Positions 1 to 10,113 of a stretch of DNA of 64,000 nucleotides are shown piece after piece. The stretch is taken from contig JAJFHX010000046.1 of the NCBI GenBank assembly GCA_021775425.1, forward strand, positions 38,628 through 102,627, given 5' to 3'. The notes under the pieces were generated by a model. It saw only the letters and a program-made list of their open reading frames with translations, was not told the origin of the DNA and made no database searches. This DNA is from Hyphomicrobiales bacterium (GTDB lineage Bacteria > Pseudomonadota > Alphaproteobacteria > Rhizobiales > HXMU1428-3). Each line of letters begins with the position of its first letter. Position 1 is the stretch's first letter. The translations under genes and the position numbers were made by a program.

Positions 1-2245
1 CCGTTGCTTCAATGTGATGCAATATCGCCATTGAAATCACCCTGTCACTATCACCAAGCTTGATACCGCGTACACCGGTGGAATTACGGCCCGCAAAAAC
101 CCTGACATCCGTCACCGGGAAGCGGATTGCCTGCCCTTTGGCCGTTGTCAACAATACATCATTTTGCTCAGTACAAATATCCACACCAAGAATGGTTTCG
201 CCTTCATCAAGCTTCATGGCAATCTTGCCATTTTGCCTGATCTCGACAAAGTCAGAAAGGTCATTTCTGCGCACACCACCTGAAGAAGTTGCAAACATCA
301 CATGCAATTGTTCCCAGGTCGTCTCATCCTCAGGCAATGGCATAATCGTCGTGATAGATTCATCCTGTTGTAACGGTAATAAATTGATAAGTGCCTTACC
401 GCGAGCCTGCGGCGCAGCCGCCGGCAACCGCCAGACCTTCATTTTATAAACCATACCTCTTGAAGAGAAAAACAGGATCGGCGTATGCGTATTCGCGACA
501 AAAATCTTGGTGACAAAATCCTCGTCATGGGTCCTCATACCAGAACGCCCCTTACCACCGCGCCGCTGCGCCCGGTAAGTCGAAAGCGGCACCCGCTTGA
601 TATAGCCTTTATGAGAAACCGTAACCACCATATCTTCCTTGGCAATCAGATCCTCATCATCAACCTCACCTTCATAATCCATAATTTCAGTTTTGCGCTC
701 AGTGCCAAACTCATCCCTGATTTCGGTAAGCTCATTTTTCACAATATCAATGATGCGAACCCTGGAACCAAGAATTTCCAGATAATCTTTAATCGTTGCC
801 CCAAGTTTATGCAGTTCATCTGAAAGTTCATCGCGCCCAAGCGCTGTCAATCTCTGCAACCGCAAATCAAGAATAGCCCGCGCCTGTGCTTCTGAAAGTT
901 TGTAAGTGCCATCTTCAGCAACAGCATGCCTTGGGTCAGCAATCAGTTCAACCAGCGGGGCAATGTCTTTGGCCGGCCAGTTGCGCTCCATAAGCTGCTC
1001 ACGTGCAGTAGCCGGGTTTGGCGCGGTTCTGATAAGGGCAATCACTTCATCAATATTAGCAACGGCAATCGCCAGACCAACCAACACATGCGCCCTGTCA
1101 CGCGCTTTATTCAGCAGGAATTTTGTCCGCCGATAAACCACTTCCTGACGAAATTCAGTAAACGCACTGATAAAATCAAGCAGGTTCATTAACTCCGGCT
1201 TGCCGCCATTCAGCGCTACCAGGTTACAACCAAAGCTCGTCTGCAATGGCGAAAATCTGTAAAGCTGATTAAGCACAACATCAGCCACAGCATCACGCTT
1301 TAATTCAACCACAACCCGCATGCCCTGCCGGTCAGACTCATCCCTGATATCAGAAATACCCTCAACTCGTTTTTCGCGCACAAGTTCAGCTATTTTTTCC
1401 ACCATCGAAGCTTTATTAACCTGATAGGGAATTTCAGTGATGATCAGTGCAAACCGGTCTTTGCGAATTTCTTCGGTTGTGACCCGGCCCCGCATAATCA
1501 CAGAACCTTTGCCCTTATGATAAGCCGAACGAATGCCCGTCCGCCCAAGGATCATCCCCCCGGTCGGAAAATCAGGGCCATGAATAATCTGGTTTAACTG
1601 TTCAATATCCGTTTCAGGGTCATCAAGATAAGCAATACACCCATCAATCACTTCACTTAGATTATGCGGCGGAATATTCGTCGCCATACCAACAGCAATA
1701 CCACCCGCGCCATTCACCAGCAGGTTCGGGAATTTCGCAGGCAATACAACCGGTTCACTTTCAGAGGCATCATAGTTGTCCTGAAAGTCAACGGTGTCTT
1801 TATCAATATCATCAAGAAGGCTGTGCGAAACTTTTAACAAACGGCATTCCGTATAACGCATCGCCGCGGCTCTGTCCCCATCAATCGAGCCAAAATTACC
1901 CTGCCCGTCAATCAACGGCAGACGCAATGAAAATTCCTGTGCCATCCGCACAAGCGCATCATAAATCGCACTGTCACCATGCGGGTGATATTTACCCATA
2001 ACATCACCAACAACACGCGCTGATTTACGGTAAGGTTTGTTATGGTCATACCCGTTTTCATGCATCGAATAGAGAATCCGCCGATGCACCGGCTTCAAAC
2101 CATCCCGAACATCAGGCAGCGCCCGTGAAACAATCACGCTCATCGCATATTCAAGATATGAGCGCCCCATTTCTTCGGTAATCAGTATGGGGCGAATATC
2201 ATGAGAAGAGCCCTCATGCCCTTCATTATCGTCTTTATCGCTCAA
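1..2245 (-). CDS. gyrA: DNA gyrase subunit A, partial (C-terminus beyond the window)
   Basis: Type II topoisomerase subunit that breaks and rejoins DNA during negative supercoiling. I translated the minus strand by hand: about 748 codons are open from position 2245 to the left edge, and the C-terminal end lies outside. Visible are the N-terminal breakage-reunion domain with catalytic Tyr131 (context AAAMRYTE), the quinolone-resistance region [15 protein letters not shown] with the sensitive-type Ser92 and Asp96, and the start of the beta-pinwheel domain. The only start that keeps the conserved N-terminus is TTG at 2245-2243. An in-frame TAG lies four codons upstream, and AGGA sits 7 bases before the TTG, so I accept TTG. 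The next gene is divergent. Identification is certain; only the start codon is unusual. Confidence 0.97.
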   Translation of the reverse strand, partial: MSDKDDNEGHEGSSHDIRPILITEEMGRSYLEYAMSVIVSRALPDVRDGLKPVHRRILYSMHENGYDHNKPYRKSARVVGDVMGKYHPHGDSAIYDALVRMAQEFSLRLPLIDGQGNFGSIDGDRAAAMRYTECRLLKVSHSLLDDIDKDTVDFQDNYDASESEPVVLPAKFPNLLVNGAGGIAVGMATNIPPHNLSEVIDGCIAYLDDPETDIEQLNQIIHGPDFPTGGMILGRTGIRSAYHKGKGSVIMRGRVTTEEIRKDRFALIITEIPYQVNKASMVEKIAELVREKRVEGISDIRDESDRQGMRVVVELKRDAVADVVLNQLYRFSPLQTSFGCNLVALNGGKPELMNLLDFISAFTEFRQEVVYRRTKFLLNKARDRAHVLVGLAIAVANIDEVIALIRTAPNPATAREQLMERNWPAKDIAPLVELIADPRHAVAEDGTYKLSEAQARAILDLRLQRLTALGRDELSDELHKLGATIKDYLEILGSRVRIIDIVKNELTEIRDEFGTERKTEIMDYEGEVDDEDLIAKEDMVVTVSHKGYIKRVPLSTYRAQRRGGKGRSGMRTHDEDFVTKIFVANTHTPILFFSSRGMVYKMKVWRLPAAAPQARGKALINLLPLQQDESITTIMPLPEDETTWEQLHVMFATSSGGVRRNDLSDFVEIRQNGKIAMKLDEGETILGVDICTEQNDVLLTTAKGQAIRFPVTDVRVFAGRNSTGVRGIKLGDSDRVISMAILHHIEAT

Positions 2246-2614
2246 TGGATGGTCCTATTTCGAAAATTTAGGTTCAAGATAACTATTTATTACCACCTTG
2301 CGGCCTCATAATAAAACCGGGCAATAGCAGTACCACTCATTTAACTCTTTGGAAAAGCCTCTTCACTTCACACCGCTGCAAATGAAAACCGCCTGAAAAT
2401 GAGGCAAATCTGCCCAAAAAGTCAACAAATAGAAGTATCACTTCTGTCAGTATGGTATAGACCATAGCAATTGCGCATACCAGAGTTTAAACACCAAAAT
2501 TATCTATTCTCTGGGGATATTTACGCGAATTAGAAGGCTGTACATCTCATATTATTTACATAACCTCAGCATAACGTAGTATGAAACCACCTGAAACGAT
2601 GAAAGTGGAGAAAA
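2246..2614. other. Intergenic region between divergent gyrA and CDF transporter
   Basis: This AT-rich 369-base stretch must hold the gyrA promoter (minus) and the promoter of the CDF gene (plus). A GTGGAG ribosome binding site lies just before the ATG at 2615. I see no further gene, RNA or clear terminator. Confidence 0.5.
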
Positions 2615-3559
2615 ATGGCGGGTCACGGCTCAAAAAAGGTTATTTATGCGGCTTTAGCCGGCAATGGCCTCATTGCGATCACAAAATTTATTGGCGCGTC
2701 GATAACCGGCTCTTCTGCTATGCTGTCAGAAGCCATTCACTCCGTCGTTGATACCGGTAATCAGGGTCTTTTACTCTATGGTATCAAACAGTCCAACAAA
2801 CCAAAAGATGAGCGCCACCCCTTCGGCTACGGGATGGAAATCTATTTCTGGGCATTTGTCGTCGCAATCCTCATTTTCGCGGTTGGTTCCGGCATTTCAA
2901 TCTATGAAGGTCTGCATAAACTCAGCAACCCCTCAGAAATCCGCTCCCCCCACATCAACTACATCATCCTCTCTCTCGCCTTAATTTTTGAAGGCGTCGC
3001 CTGGTACATTGCCTATAAAGAGTTTGGCAAAGTCAGAGGCAAACAAACAATAATTGAAGCCGTCCGTCATTCCAAAGACCCGACCGTATTCACAGTATTA
3101 TTTGAAGACACCGCCGCCATGCTCGGCCTTATTGTGGCGTTCATCGGTGTCTATGCCGCGGCAGAACTCGGTGTTGAATGGGCTGATGCCGTCGCATCCC
3201 TGTTTGTCGGCTTTATTCTTGGTGGTACGGCCATTCTTCTGGCCTATGAAACCAAAGGCCTCCTCATTGGCGAAGCTGCCAGCCCCGCCCTTGTAAGTGA
3301 CGTAAGGTCAATCGTCGATAAAAGAAAATCCATTCTCCATGTCAATGAACTGCGCACCATGCATATGGGCCCCTACGACATCCTCCTTGCCATCAGCATC
3401 GACTTTAAAGACGACATGACCGCTGTTGAAGTTGAATCAAGGATTTCAGAATTGGAAAAAGAGATCAAATCAAAATACCCTGAAATCAAACATCTCTTTA
3501 TCGAGGTTCAAAAAAAATCAGATCATGATGCAGATGCAATCGCAACGCCTTCAACGTGA
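2615..3559 (+). CDS. Cation diffusion facilitator (CDF) family transporter, SLC30A9/ZnT9-like
   Basis: Inner-membrane divalent-cation/proton antiporter of about 314 residues, the usual length for a CDF protein. The N-terminal half has about six membrane segments. Segment 2 carries the HSVVD metal-site motif (near residue 42). The fifth segment has the FEDTAAMLG motif (near residue 168) instead of the HxxxD of bacterial zinc exporters, which places it nearer the ZnT9-like branch. A soluble C-terminal domain follows from about residue 220 and ends in a His/Asp-containing tail. The start ATG has a GTGGAG ribosome binding site. It is transcribed alone, divergent from gyrA. The metal cannot be decided from sequence; zinc, iron or manganese are all possible. 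Confidence 0.88.
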   Translation: MAGHGSKKVIYAALAGNGLIAITKFIGASITGSSAMLSEAIHSVVDTGNQGLLLYGIKQSNKPKDERHPFGYGMEIYFWAFVVAILIFAVGSGISIYEGLHKLSNPSEIRSPHINYIILSLALIFEGVAWYIAYKEFGKVRGKQTIIEAVRHSKDPTVFTVLFEDTAAMLGLIVAFIGVYAAAELGVEWADAVASLFVGFILGGTAILLAYETKGLLIGEAASPALVSDVRSIVDKRKSILHVNELRTMHMGPYDILLAISIDFKDDMTAVEVESRISELEKEIKSKYPEIKHLFIEVQKKSDHDADAIATPST

Positions 3560-3763
3560 TAAATAAAATCTCTCCGATACAGTAACCAGATCACGAACCA
3601 ATACACGAAGCAAGACACGAACCAGTGTAAGTGGCAAAATTTGCCTGAACTCGGCATTTGAATTTACAGCACTTGAAATTTAAATGTGAAACCTTACATT
3701 AAGCGCTCAATAAATCCCGCCTATTCAATCAATTAAAAATTAAAATCAGGAAAGCGCTTAATA

Positions 3764-4819
3764 ATGGAATACACCAACCTTGGACAAACCAACATTAAGG
3801 TCAGCCGCATTTGTCTTGGCACAATGACATGGGGTTCACAAAACACAGAAGCCGAAGGCCATGAGCAGATGGACTATGCTCTGGCAGAAGGGGTCAACTT
3901 CTGGGACACAGCTGAAATGTACGCAGTCCCCCCCTCAGCAGAAACCTACGGCACCACAGAAACCATCATCGGCACCTGGCTCAATAGCCGCGGCAAACGG
4001 GATGAAATCATCCTCGCCTCAAAAATTTCACCCGAACTTCCCTATATCAGAGAAGGCGGTACAGATATTGACCGCAAAAACATCAAACTCGCCATTGAAG
4101 ATAGCCTGAAACGCCTGCAAACTGATTATATTGATCTCTATCAGCTCCACTGGCCAACCAACAGAAACACCTTCCACTTCAACAATGGCTGGAGCTATAA
4201 ACCAAAATCAACTGATAAAGCTGCCATTCTGGCCAATCAGCTCGAAGTACTGGAAACCCTGAATGAGCTAATCAAAGAAGGTAAAATCCATCATTTCGGC
4301 TTAAGTAACGATTCCGCCTGGGGCATCGCTCAATATTGTGCCCTTGCAGAAAAGCACAACCTGCCAAAACCAGTCAGCCTTCAGAATGAATACAGCATTT
4401 TAAGACGCCGCGATGATACAGACGTAGCCGAAACCTGCATGATCGAAGGCTTAAGTTATCTGCCTTGGTCACCACTGGCCATGGGGGTCGCCTCTGGCAA
4501 ATATCTCAAAGACGCCACCCCATCCAAAGCCCGGCTCACACATAATGAAACAGCGAAAACCCGCTATAGCTATCGCCTGACAGAAAATGTCGAAAAGGCC
4601 ACAACTGGCTATGTCAATATCGCCAGAAACATCGGCGCTGAACCAGCTCAGCTAGCTCTCGCTTTTTGCCTTTCACGCCCCTTTGTCACAAGCCCCATCA
4701 TCGGCGCAACCACAATGGAGCAACTCAAAACCAATATAGGCGCCATCAACCTGAAACTTGATGAAGCAACCTTAGAGGCGATAAACGAGATACATAAAAC
4801 CTATCCCGTACCATTTTAG
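3764..4819 (+). CDS. Aldo/keto reductase, Tas-like
   Basis: Cytoplasmic NADPH-dependent oxidoreductase of the aldo/keto reductase superfamily, 351 residues. It aligns by eye with E. coli Tas over its whole length: the start YTNLGQTNIKVSRICLGTMTWG, the WDTAEMY segment holding catalytic Asp and Tyr, catalytic Lys in ILASKIS, the active-site His in YQLHWP, and the cofactor-binding end SPIIGATTMEQLKTNI. The ATG has AGGAAAG upstream. It stands alone and ends against a long hairpin shared with the convergent pta gene. The natural substrate is unknown. Its position beside the sulfonate island does not by itself show a role in it. Confidence 0.88.
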   Translation: MEYTNLGQTNIKVSRICLGTMTWGSQNTEAEGHEQMDYALAEGVNFWDTAEMYAVPPSAETYGTTETIIGTWLNSRGKRDEIILASKISPELPYIREGGTDIDRKNIKLAIEDSLKRLQTDYIDLYQLHWPTNRNTFHFNNGWSYKPKSTDKAAILANQLEVLETLNELIKEGKIHHFGLSNDSAWGIAQYCALAEKHNLPKPVSLQNEYSILRRRDDTDVAETCMIEGLSYLPWSPLAMGVASGKYLKDATPSKARLTHNETAKTRYSYRLTENVEKATTGYVNIARNIGAEPAQLALAFCLSRPFVTSPIIGATTMEQLKTNIGAINLKLDEATLEAINEIHKTYPVPF

Positions 4820-4826
4820 ATAGAAC

Positions 4827-4869
4827 ATTTAGCTGGTTGATATTTATTATAACTATCAACCAGCTAAAT
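4827..4869. terminator. Perfect 16-bp inverted repeat, likely bidirectional terminator
   Basis: ATTTAGCTGGTTGATA (4827-4842) is the exact reverse complement of 4854-4869, with an 11-base AT-rich loop. It sits between the stop codon of the aldo/keto reductase and the stop codon of pta, which converge here. T-rich flanks are short, so termination efficiency is uncertain, but the stem is long and error-free. Confidence 0.7.
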
Positions 4870-5861
4870 CATTTTACCTGCAAAGACGTCAGCGCCGTGA
4901 GATAATATATATCCTCCGCTGTACAGCCTCTTGAAAGATCATTCGCCGGTTTGGAAAGCCCCTGCAAAATCGGTCCAATCGCTTTTGCACCGCCAATCCG
5001 CTGCGCTATTTTATAGCCAATATTCCCCGCTTCAAGGCTCGGAAAAATCATCACATTCGCATCGCCCTGCAAATCAGAACCTGCTGCCTTTGCCACTGCA
5101 ATTTCAGGAACAAAAGCGGCATCAAACTGCAAATCTCCATCAATCGGTAAATCCGGCCGCGCCGCTTTAACAAGTCTCGTCGCAGTTTCAACTTTTTCAA
5201 CCCGTTCATGCTTTGCGCTACCCTTTGTCGAAAACGATAACATCGCAACGCGCGGCTCTTCCCCGGTCAGCGCTTTGAAAGATACCGCAGAAGAAAGTGC
5301 AATTTCACTCAGCTGTTCCGCATCAGGGTCAACCACCAAAGCGCAATCAGAAAACAGAAATGCCCCCTGTTTCACATGGTGTGGTTCATCTAAAATCATG
5401 ACAAAAAAACTGGAAACACTCGATACTCCCGGCGCCCGCCCAAGAATTTGTAGCGCCGTCCTGACAATCTCAGCGGTCGAAGTCACTGCCCCGCCAACAG
5501 TGCCATCGGCATCACCTGCCTTCACCATCAGCGCAGCAAATAGTACAGGATTAGTAACATCAGCCCGGGCCTTATCGAGATCAACCCCTTTATGCTTACG
5601 CAAATCATGATAAAGCGCCGCATAAGCCTCTCGCTCTGGCGATGTTACCGGATCAATGACCGCTATTTCGTCAGGCGAAGAACCAAATTTCTGTAACACC
5701 TCAACCACTCGGTTATAGTCCCCGACCAATATTGGTTTCGCGACCCCGTCTTTTAAAACTCTGATCGCACTAGTCACGATTCTCGGGTCTTCCCCTTCTG
5801 GATAAACAATTTTTTTTGGTGAAATTTTTGCCTGTTCCAGCAGATTTGTCAGCAGTCCCAT
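4869..5861 (-). CDS. pta: Phosphate acetyltransferase (short form)
   Basis: Converts acetyl phosphate and CoA to acetyl-CoA and phosphate. The protein has about 330 residues and is the catalytic domain only, without the N-terminal DRTGG regions of the long enterobacterial Pta. Typical segments are PEGEDPRIVTSA near the N-terminus, the VKAGDADGTVGGAV motif, and DGDLQFDAAFVPEIA and FPSLEAGNIGYKI in the C-terminal half. I place the start at ATG 5861, preceded by AAGGA; the open frame extends ten codons to a GTG at 5891. It lies 135 bases downstream of the sauST-like gene on the same strand. Here its substrate would be the acetyl phosphate made by Xsc, as in known sulfonate clusters. Confidence 0.95.
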   Translation of the reverse strand: MGLLTNLLEQAKISPKKIVYPEGEDPRIVTSAIRVLKDGVAKPILVGDYNRVVEVLQKFGSSPDEIAVIDPVTSPEREAYAALYHDLRKHKGVDLDKARADVTNPVLFAALMVKAGDADGTVGGAVTSTAEIVRTALQILGRAPGVSSVSSFFVMILDEPHHVKQGAFLFSDCALVVDPDAEQLSEIALSSAVSFKALTGEEPRVAMLSFSTKGSAKHERVEKVETATRLVKAARPDLPIDGDLQFDAAFVPEIAVAKAAGSDLQGDANVMIFPSLEAGNIGYKIAQRIGGAKAIGPILQGLSKPANDLSRGCTAEDIYYLTALTSLQVK

Positions 5862-5996
5862 AACCCCGGTCCTTATATAACTTGCATTCACCTTTAACTC
5901 TTAAATAAAGCCCCAGGAGAAAGCAATGTTTCAGAAAAACAGCTTAGGGAAAACCAGAAACTGATAATCAAACAAGCTACTGAAAAGGGTAATATT

Positions 5997-8900
5997 TTAA
6001 GGAGATACAGGAAACAAATCATTCAGTTTTATCCGCTGAATTTTTCCAGAGGGCCCCTTCGGCAGTTCGGGTAAAAAATAAATCCGGTCAGGGGATTTAA
6101 ACGCGCCTACTTTTTCACGGCATAAACTGATCAGCTCTTCTTCTGAAACGGCTGAACCTTCCTTCAGCATGACCCCCGCTTCAATTCGTTGACCATAATC
6201 CTTGCAGGGTTGCGCAAATGCGGCCGCCTCAACAACATCCGGGTGGCTGTATAACGCATCGTCAATTTCACGCGGCGCAATATTCTCACCCCCTTTAATG
6301 ATGATTTCCTTCAAACGTCCGGTAATAAAAACATAGCCATCCTCATCCATATGACCAAGGTCACCAGTACGAAGCCAGCCATCAGAGGTAAAATTATCTT
6401 TCGTAACTTCTTCGTTTTTAAAATAACACTGCATCACATTTGAACCACGCACCAGAACTTCGCCCTGCACCCCGCGCGCGACCTCATGAAAGGTTTCGTC
6501 GCAAACCATAATCTCATTTCCAAAAGCAATACCAGGTGAGCCAATCTTTCTCACCCCCGGTGGCAACGGGTTAGAAAGAATTTGCGCGGCCGTTTCTGTC
6601 AGCCCCATGGTCTCAATAATAGGGATGTTAAACTGTCCCTCAAACGCTTCCTGAATGTCTGGCGAAAGCGGCGCTGAAGCAGAACGACCAAATCTGAGTG
6701 AGGGAATAGATTCAAACGGCTCTCCATTTGTCTTAGCTTTATGCAGCAGATAAGAAATCTGCGTCGGCACCACAGAAAACCAGCTGCACTCATTCTCCCG
6801 AATGGTCCGCCAGAATTCAGAAACAGAAAACCGCGGCGGGATAACAACACTCCCTCCAGAAACAAGCGGCCCGAATAAAGTCACACATAATCCATTGATA
6901 TGATAAAGCGGCAGCGTACACAAAGCCCGGTCAGCATCGGTCAACTGGTGAGCCAGCGCCGTGTTCTTCCCACCAGCCAATAAATTACCATGGGTCAGAA
7001 CAACCCCTTTCGGCTGCCCCGTCGTGCCAGAGGTGTACATAAGCAGTCCCCGATCATCCCCGCTGACAGGCACCGCTTCAAGTGCATAATGAATGTCAGC
7101 CGGGTCATCAAAAATCCCCCCCTCAGCAATATCAACAACCGGCACAGACAAACCGTCTTCGGCAATCACTTCATTGATAATCTCACGGCTTGGCGCGTCA
7201 GTTAAAATCAACTTTGCTTCAGAATGATCGAGAATATAGGCAAGTGTTTTTTTACCCGAAACCAGATTAAGCGCAGTCGCAACAAATCCACCATACATAA
7301 TCCCGAGTATGGTGATCGCAGAAGAAGGACTGTTTCCCAGCGCATAAGCAACAGAAGACCCGGGCTCAATATCCATGGCCCGGATATGTGCCGCTACATG
7401 GGCGGCTTTTTCTCTCAATTCCCGGTAATTAATCTTTTTTTTTGCGCCAGAAGCTGAACCAGCCTCAGAAACAGCATCAATCACAAACACTTCATTCGGC
7501 GAATTTGCCGCCCGCTCATCAATCATATCCCGAACAGAGCCTGTCGCCTGACCGGGTTTCAAAGACGTACCACCCGTATCAGATGAAGTCTTCTCCCAGT
7601 AATTTGCAAAAACATCATCCAGTGACGGCTCATTGCTCGGTATCGTCCTGACAATTTTCGTAATATTCATCAAGTGCTTATGATTGAAATTCTCATCAAT
7701 TGAATTCCCACCCCACGAACCACATCCCATTGAGAGTGAAAACGGCATACCGTTATCAAAAGAGCCGCCTGTTGCAAAACAATGCGCCTGGTTAACAATC
7801 ACCCGGCAGGTAGGCATTTCCAGTCCAAGCTGAACGGCTCTTGCATCACTTTCAGTATGCAATCCGATCGAATGGCCCGCCCCCTGATGGTCCATAATTT
7901 GCGCGGCCACCCGTTTGGCATCATCAAAATCTGAAGCCCGGTAAATCGTCGTGACCAATGATAGTTTTTCACCCGATTCAGGATAATCAGCCCCAATCCC
8001 AGCCCCTTCAATCAACAGAAACTTGGCGCTTTCCGCATCAGCAACTTCCACTTCCGCGACCCTGATCACCTGGTCGATGTCATGCGCGATAATATCCCGA
8101 TTGAGGTGCCCGTTCTGGAAAAGAGCCGTCTTCATTTTTTCTGAATTCGGCCCATCCAGCAACCGGCCACCAGCCTGATGCAACTGAGCCATAAATGCGT
8201 CATAAACAGCATCAACAACCACCAGTACATTTTCAGAAGAACACGACGTTGCATTGTCAAAACATTTCGAAGCTGTGATTTTTTCCGCTGCATCCTGAAG
8301 GTTTGCCGTTTCGTCAACAATCACAGTCACATTCCCGGCTCCAACACCGATCGCCGGTGTGCCGGATGAATAAGCCCGCCTCACATTATCCTGACTGCCT
8401 GTCACAACCAGCAGGTCGCAAAGCTCCATCAACCGCTGCGTTTTCACTTTTGATGAAGGTGAAGGAACTATCTGCACCAGATCATGATCAAGCCCAAGCT
8501 TGTCAAATTCAGCATGGATGTAACCAACCAGCTTTTCACAAACCGAAACCCCTTTCGGTGATGGCGAGAGTATAATCGCATTGCCGCATTTTAGCGCATT
8601 GATGATATTATTCGCTGGCGTCGCGACAGGGTTGGTCGAAGGCACAACAGCCCCAACCACACCAACGGGGCGAGCAATTTTGGTAATCCCCGTTTTCGGG
8701 TCATCTTCTATTATTCCGCAAGTGCTGGAATGTTGAATGTCTCTTAAAACCCCAAGTGTCTTGCGGTGGTTTTTAATAATTTTATCCTGAACATTGCCAA
8801 GCCCCGTGGTCTCAACAGCCATATGTGCAAGTTCACTGTTCCGGCCTGGCTCCATCAATGCCCAGGCGGCTGCCAATGCAGCATTGTCATATCGCCCCTG

Positions 8901-9014
8901 ATCAGCACCAGCTTCAAAAGCTTTCTGTGCTTTTTTCGCTTTCAATATCATTTCATCAATAATGAGTGCTTCTTGCGAGATTTCCTGTTGCATTGTTTGA
9001 GCGGCCATCTTCAT
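5997..9014 (-). CDS. Fused acylating aldehyde dehydrogenase / acyl-CoA ligase (SauS-SauT-like, sulfoacetate to sulfoacetaldehyde)
   Basis: A single uninterrupted frame of 1005 residues carries two enzymes. Residues 1-465 are a CoA-acylating aldehyde dehydrogenase of the EutE/SauS type, with VVPSTNP near 124 and catalytic Cys258 in DNATSCSSEN. A linker of about 30 residues rich in Ser, Thr and Gly follows. Residues 496-1005 are an AMP-forming acyl-CoA synthetase: P-loop-like YTSGTTGQPKG near 660, GLTETAAQ, GWLRTGDLG, GRLKEIIIKGGENI, and the catalytic Lys region PSGKIQRIKL at the end. In Cupriavidus necator, SauT (ligase) and SauS (dehydrogenase) are separate proteins that turn sulfoacetate into sulfoacetaldehyde. 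The neighbours here (Tct-type transporter upstream, pta downstream, xsc in the same island) support that role. Substrate assignment is inference; another carboxylate is possible. ATG at 9008 is an alternative start. Confidence 0.85.
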   Translation of the reverse strand: MKMAAQTMQQEISQEALIIDEMILKAKKAQKAFEAGADQGRYDNAALAAAWALMEPGRNSELAHMAVETTGLGNVQDKIIKNHRKTLGVLRDIQHSSTCGIIEDDPKTGITKIARPVGVVGAVVPSTNPVATPANNIINALKCGNAIILSPSPKGVSVCEKLVGYIHAEFDKLGLDHDLVQIVPSPSSKVKTQRLMELCDLLVVTGSQDNVRRAYSSGTPAIGVGAGNVTVIVDETANLQDAAEKITASKCFDNATSCSSENVLVVVDAVYDAFMAQLHQAGGRLLDGPNSEKMKTALFQNGHLNRDIIAHDIDQVIRVAEVEVADAESAKFLLIEGAGIGADYPESGEKLSLVTTIYRASDFDDAKRVAAQIMDHQGAGHSIGLHTESDARAVQLGLEMPTCRVIVNQAHCFATGGSFDNGMPFSLSMGCGSWGGNSIDENFNHKHLMNITKIVRTIPSNEPSLDDVFANYWEKTSSDTGGTSLKPGQATGSVRDMIDERAANSPNEVFVIDAVSEAGSASGAKKKINYRELREKAAHVAAHIRAMDIEPGSSVAYALGNSPSSAITILGIMYGGFVATALNLVSGKKTLAYILDHSEAKLILTDAPSREIINEVIAEDGLSVPVVDIAEGGIFDDPADIHYALEAVPVSGDDRGLLMYTSGTTGQPKGVVLTHGNLLAGGKNTALAHQLTDADRALCTLPLYHINGLCVTLFGPLVSGGSVVIPPRFSVSEFWRTIRENECSWFSVVPTQISYLLHKAKTNGEPFESIPSLRFGRSASAPLSPDIQEAFEGQFNIPIIETMGLTETAAQILSNPLPPGVRKIGSPGIAFGNEIMVCDETFHEVARGVQGEVLVRGSNVMQCYFKNEEVTKDNFTSDGWLRTGDLGHMDEDGYVFITGRLKEIIIKGGENIAPREIDDALYSHPDVVEAAAFAQPCKDYGQRIEAGVMLKEGSAVSEEELISLCREKVGAFKSPDRIYFLPELPKGPSGKIQRIKLNDLFPVSP

Positions 9015-9041
9015 ATCCAGTTATTAAATAATTTGAGAGGT

Positions 9042-9077
9042 CTTCGCAGGCATTCCCGAACTGGAATGCCTGCGAAG
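9042..9077 (-). repeat. Intercistronic stem-loop between the binding-protein gene and sauST
   Basis: CTTCGCAGGCATTCC (9042-9056) pairs exactly with 9063-9077 across a 6-base loop. It follows the stop of the solute-binding protein gene. In the direction of transcription no T-run follows it, so it looks like an mRNA-stabilising or partial-attenuation hairpin rather than a full terminator. Confidence 0.65.
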
Positions 9078-9095
9078 TTGATTTTTGTTTGAGTT

Positions 9096-10067
9096 TTAAA
9101 GTCCTTTAAGCAACTCTTTCAGAGTGGCCTCACGAGCAGCCCACATCTTCTGAACTTCCTCACGTGTCATGATATTCATCGGAGAGCCACCAGCAGACAT
9201 TTTCGATGCCACACGCTTATGCTTAAACATCAGCGGCACTTGCGCAGCAAGCTTGTCGATAACCGCCTGAGGTGTTCCTTTAGGAACCATCAGACCGCGG
9301 TAATTCACGGATGAATTATCAACATCAAGACCGGCTTCTTTCAAAGTCGGCACATCAGGTAAAAATTCTTTATTCCGCTTCAGATCAGCAACACCCAGAA
9401 TTTTAATGTTGCCCGCTTTTTCTGCACGGTAAGCATCAGAAAGATTGTTAATGCCAGCCATAACATCGCCAGCAATCACAGCCTTCATCGCAGCCGCACC
9501 GCCACCTTTGGTTGGAATATAAGCAAGCTTGCAAGAACAGGCCTTCTCAATCTGCAAAGCAGCAATATGGTGACCCACAAAAAGCCCGGCACCGGATGTC
9601 GTCACTTTACCAGCGTTCTCTTTGGCAAATTTAATCAGATCTTCCATTGAATTGAATTTGCTGTCTTTGCCGACAACCACAACAGCCGGGTCTTCCCCCC
9701 AGTTGGCAATCGGTTCAAAACTATCAGCAGAATAACTCACGCCGCCCTTGATTGATTGCGCGATAAAATGCGGAATATTATAGGCTGAAAGCGTGTAGCC
9801 ATCCTTGTCTGCTTCTGACGCAAACCAGTTCCAGCCAACACGGCCACCAGCACCAGGTTTGTTGATGATATAGATCGGCTGACCAAGAATATCTTTATTC
9901 CCGGCAACCATAGTCACAATCCGTGCCTGAAAGTCAGTCGCACCACCAGCTCCATAAGATACAGCAACACCTATCGGCCTGCTCGGATAGTCCTCGGCCA
10001 TAAGCGAACTGCTCGAAAGTGCAAAGGCCGATAAGCCTATAGCGATTGTTTTAATCAGTGTTTTCAT
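9096..10067 (-). CDS. Tripartite tricarboxylate transporter substrate-binding protein (TctC/Bug family), probable sulfoacetate binder
   Basis: Periplasmic binding protein of about 323 residues that hands an organic acid to a TctAB-type membrane unit. The N-terminus is a signal peptide (MKTLIKTIAIGLSAFALSSS, cleavage near AMAED-like LMAED). Bug-family features follow: DYPSRPI, the AGGATDFQAR loop, INKPGAGGRVGWN and GPxxTxG-like KVTTSGAGLFVGHH. ATG 10067 is preceded by GGGAGG, which is better than the longer frame opening at 10100. It is the third gene of an operon tctA-tctB-tctC-sauST. The C. necator sulfoacetate cluster uses the transporter SauU, so a Tct-type system would be a replacement. 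The ligand is inferred from context only. Confidence 0.88.
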   Translation of the reverse strand: MKTLIKTIAIGLSAFALSSSSLMAEDYPSRPIGVAVSYGAGGATDFQARIVTMVAGNKDILGQPIYIINKPGAGGRVGWNWFASEADKDGYTLSAYNIPHFIAQSIKGGVSYSADSFEPIANWGEDPAVVVVGKDSKFNSMEDLIKFAKENAGKVTTSGAGLFVGHHIAALQIEKACSCKLAYIPTKGGGAAAMKAVIAGDVMAGINNLSDAYRAEKAGNIKILGVADLKRNKEFLPDVPTLKEAGLDVDNSSVNYRGLMVPKGTPQAVIDKLAAQVPLMFKHKRVASKMSAGGSPMNIMTREEVQKMWAAREATLKELLKGL

Positions 10068-10113
10068 TGGTATTCCTCCCTTGGATTTTTTAAAAGTCAT
10101 TTTAATTCCACTG

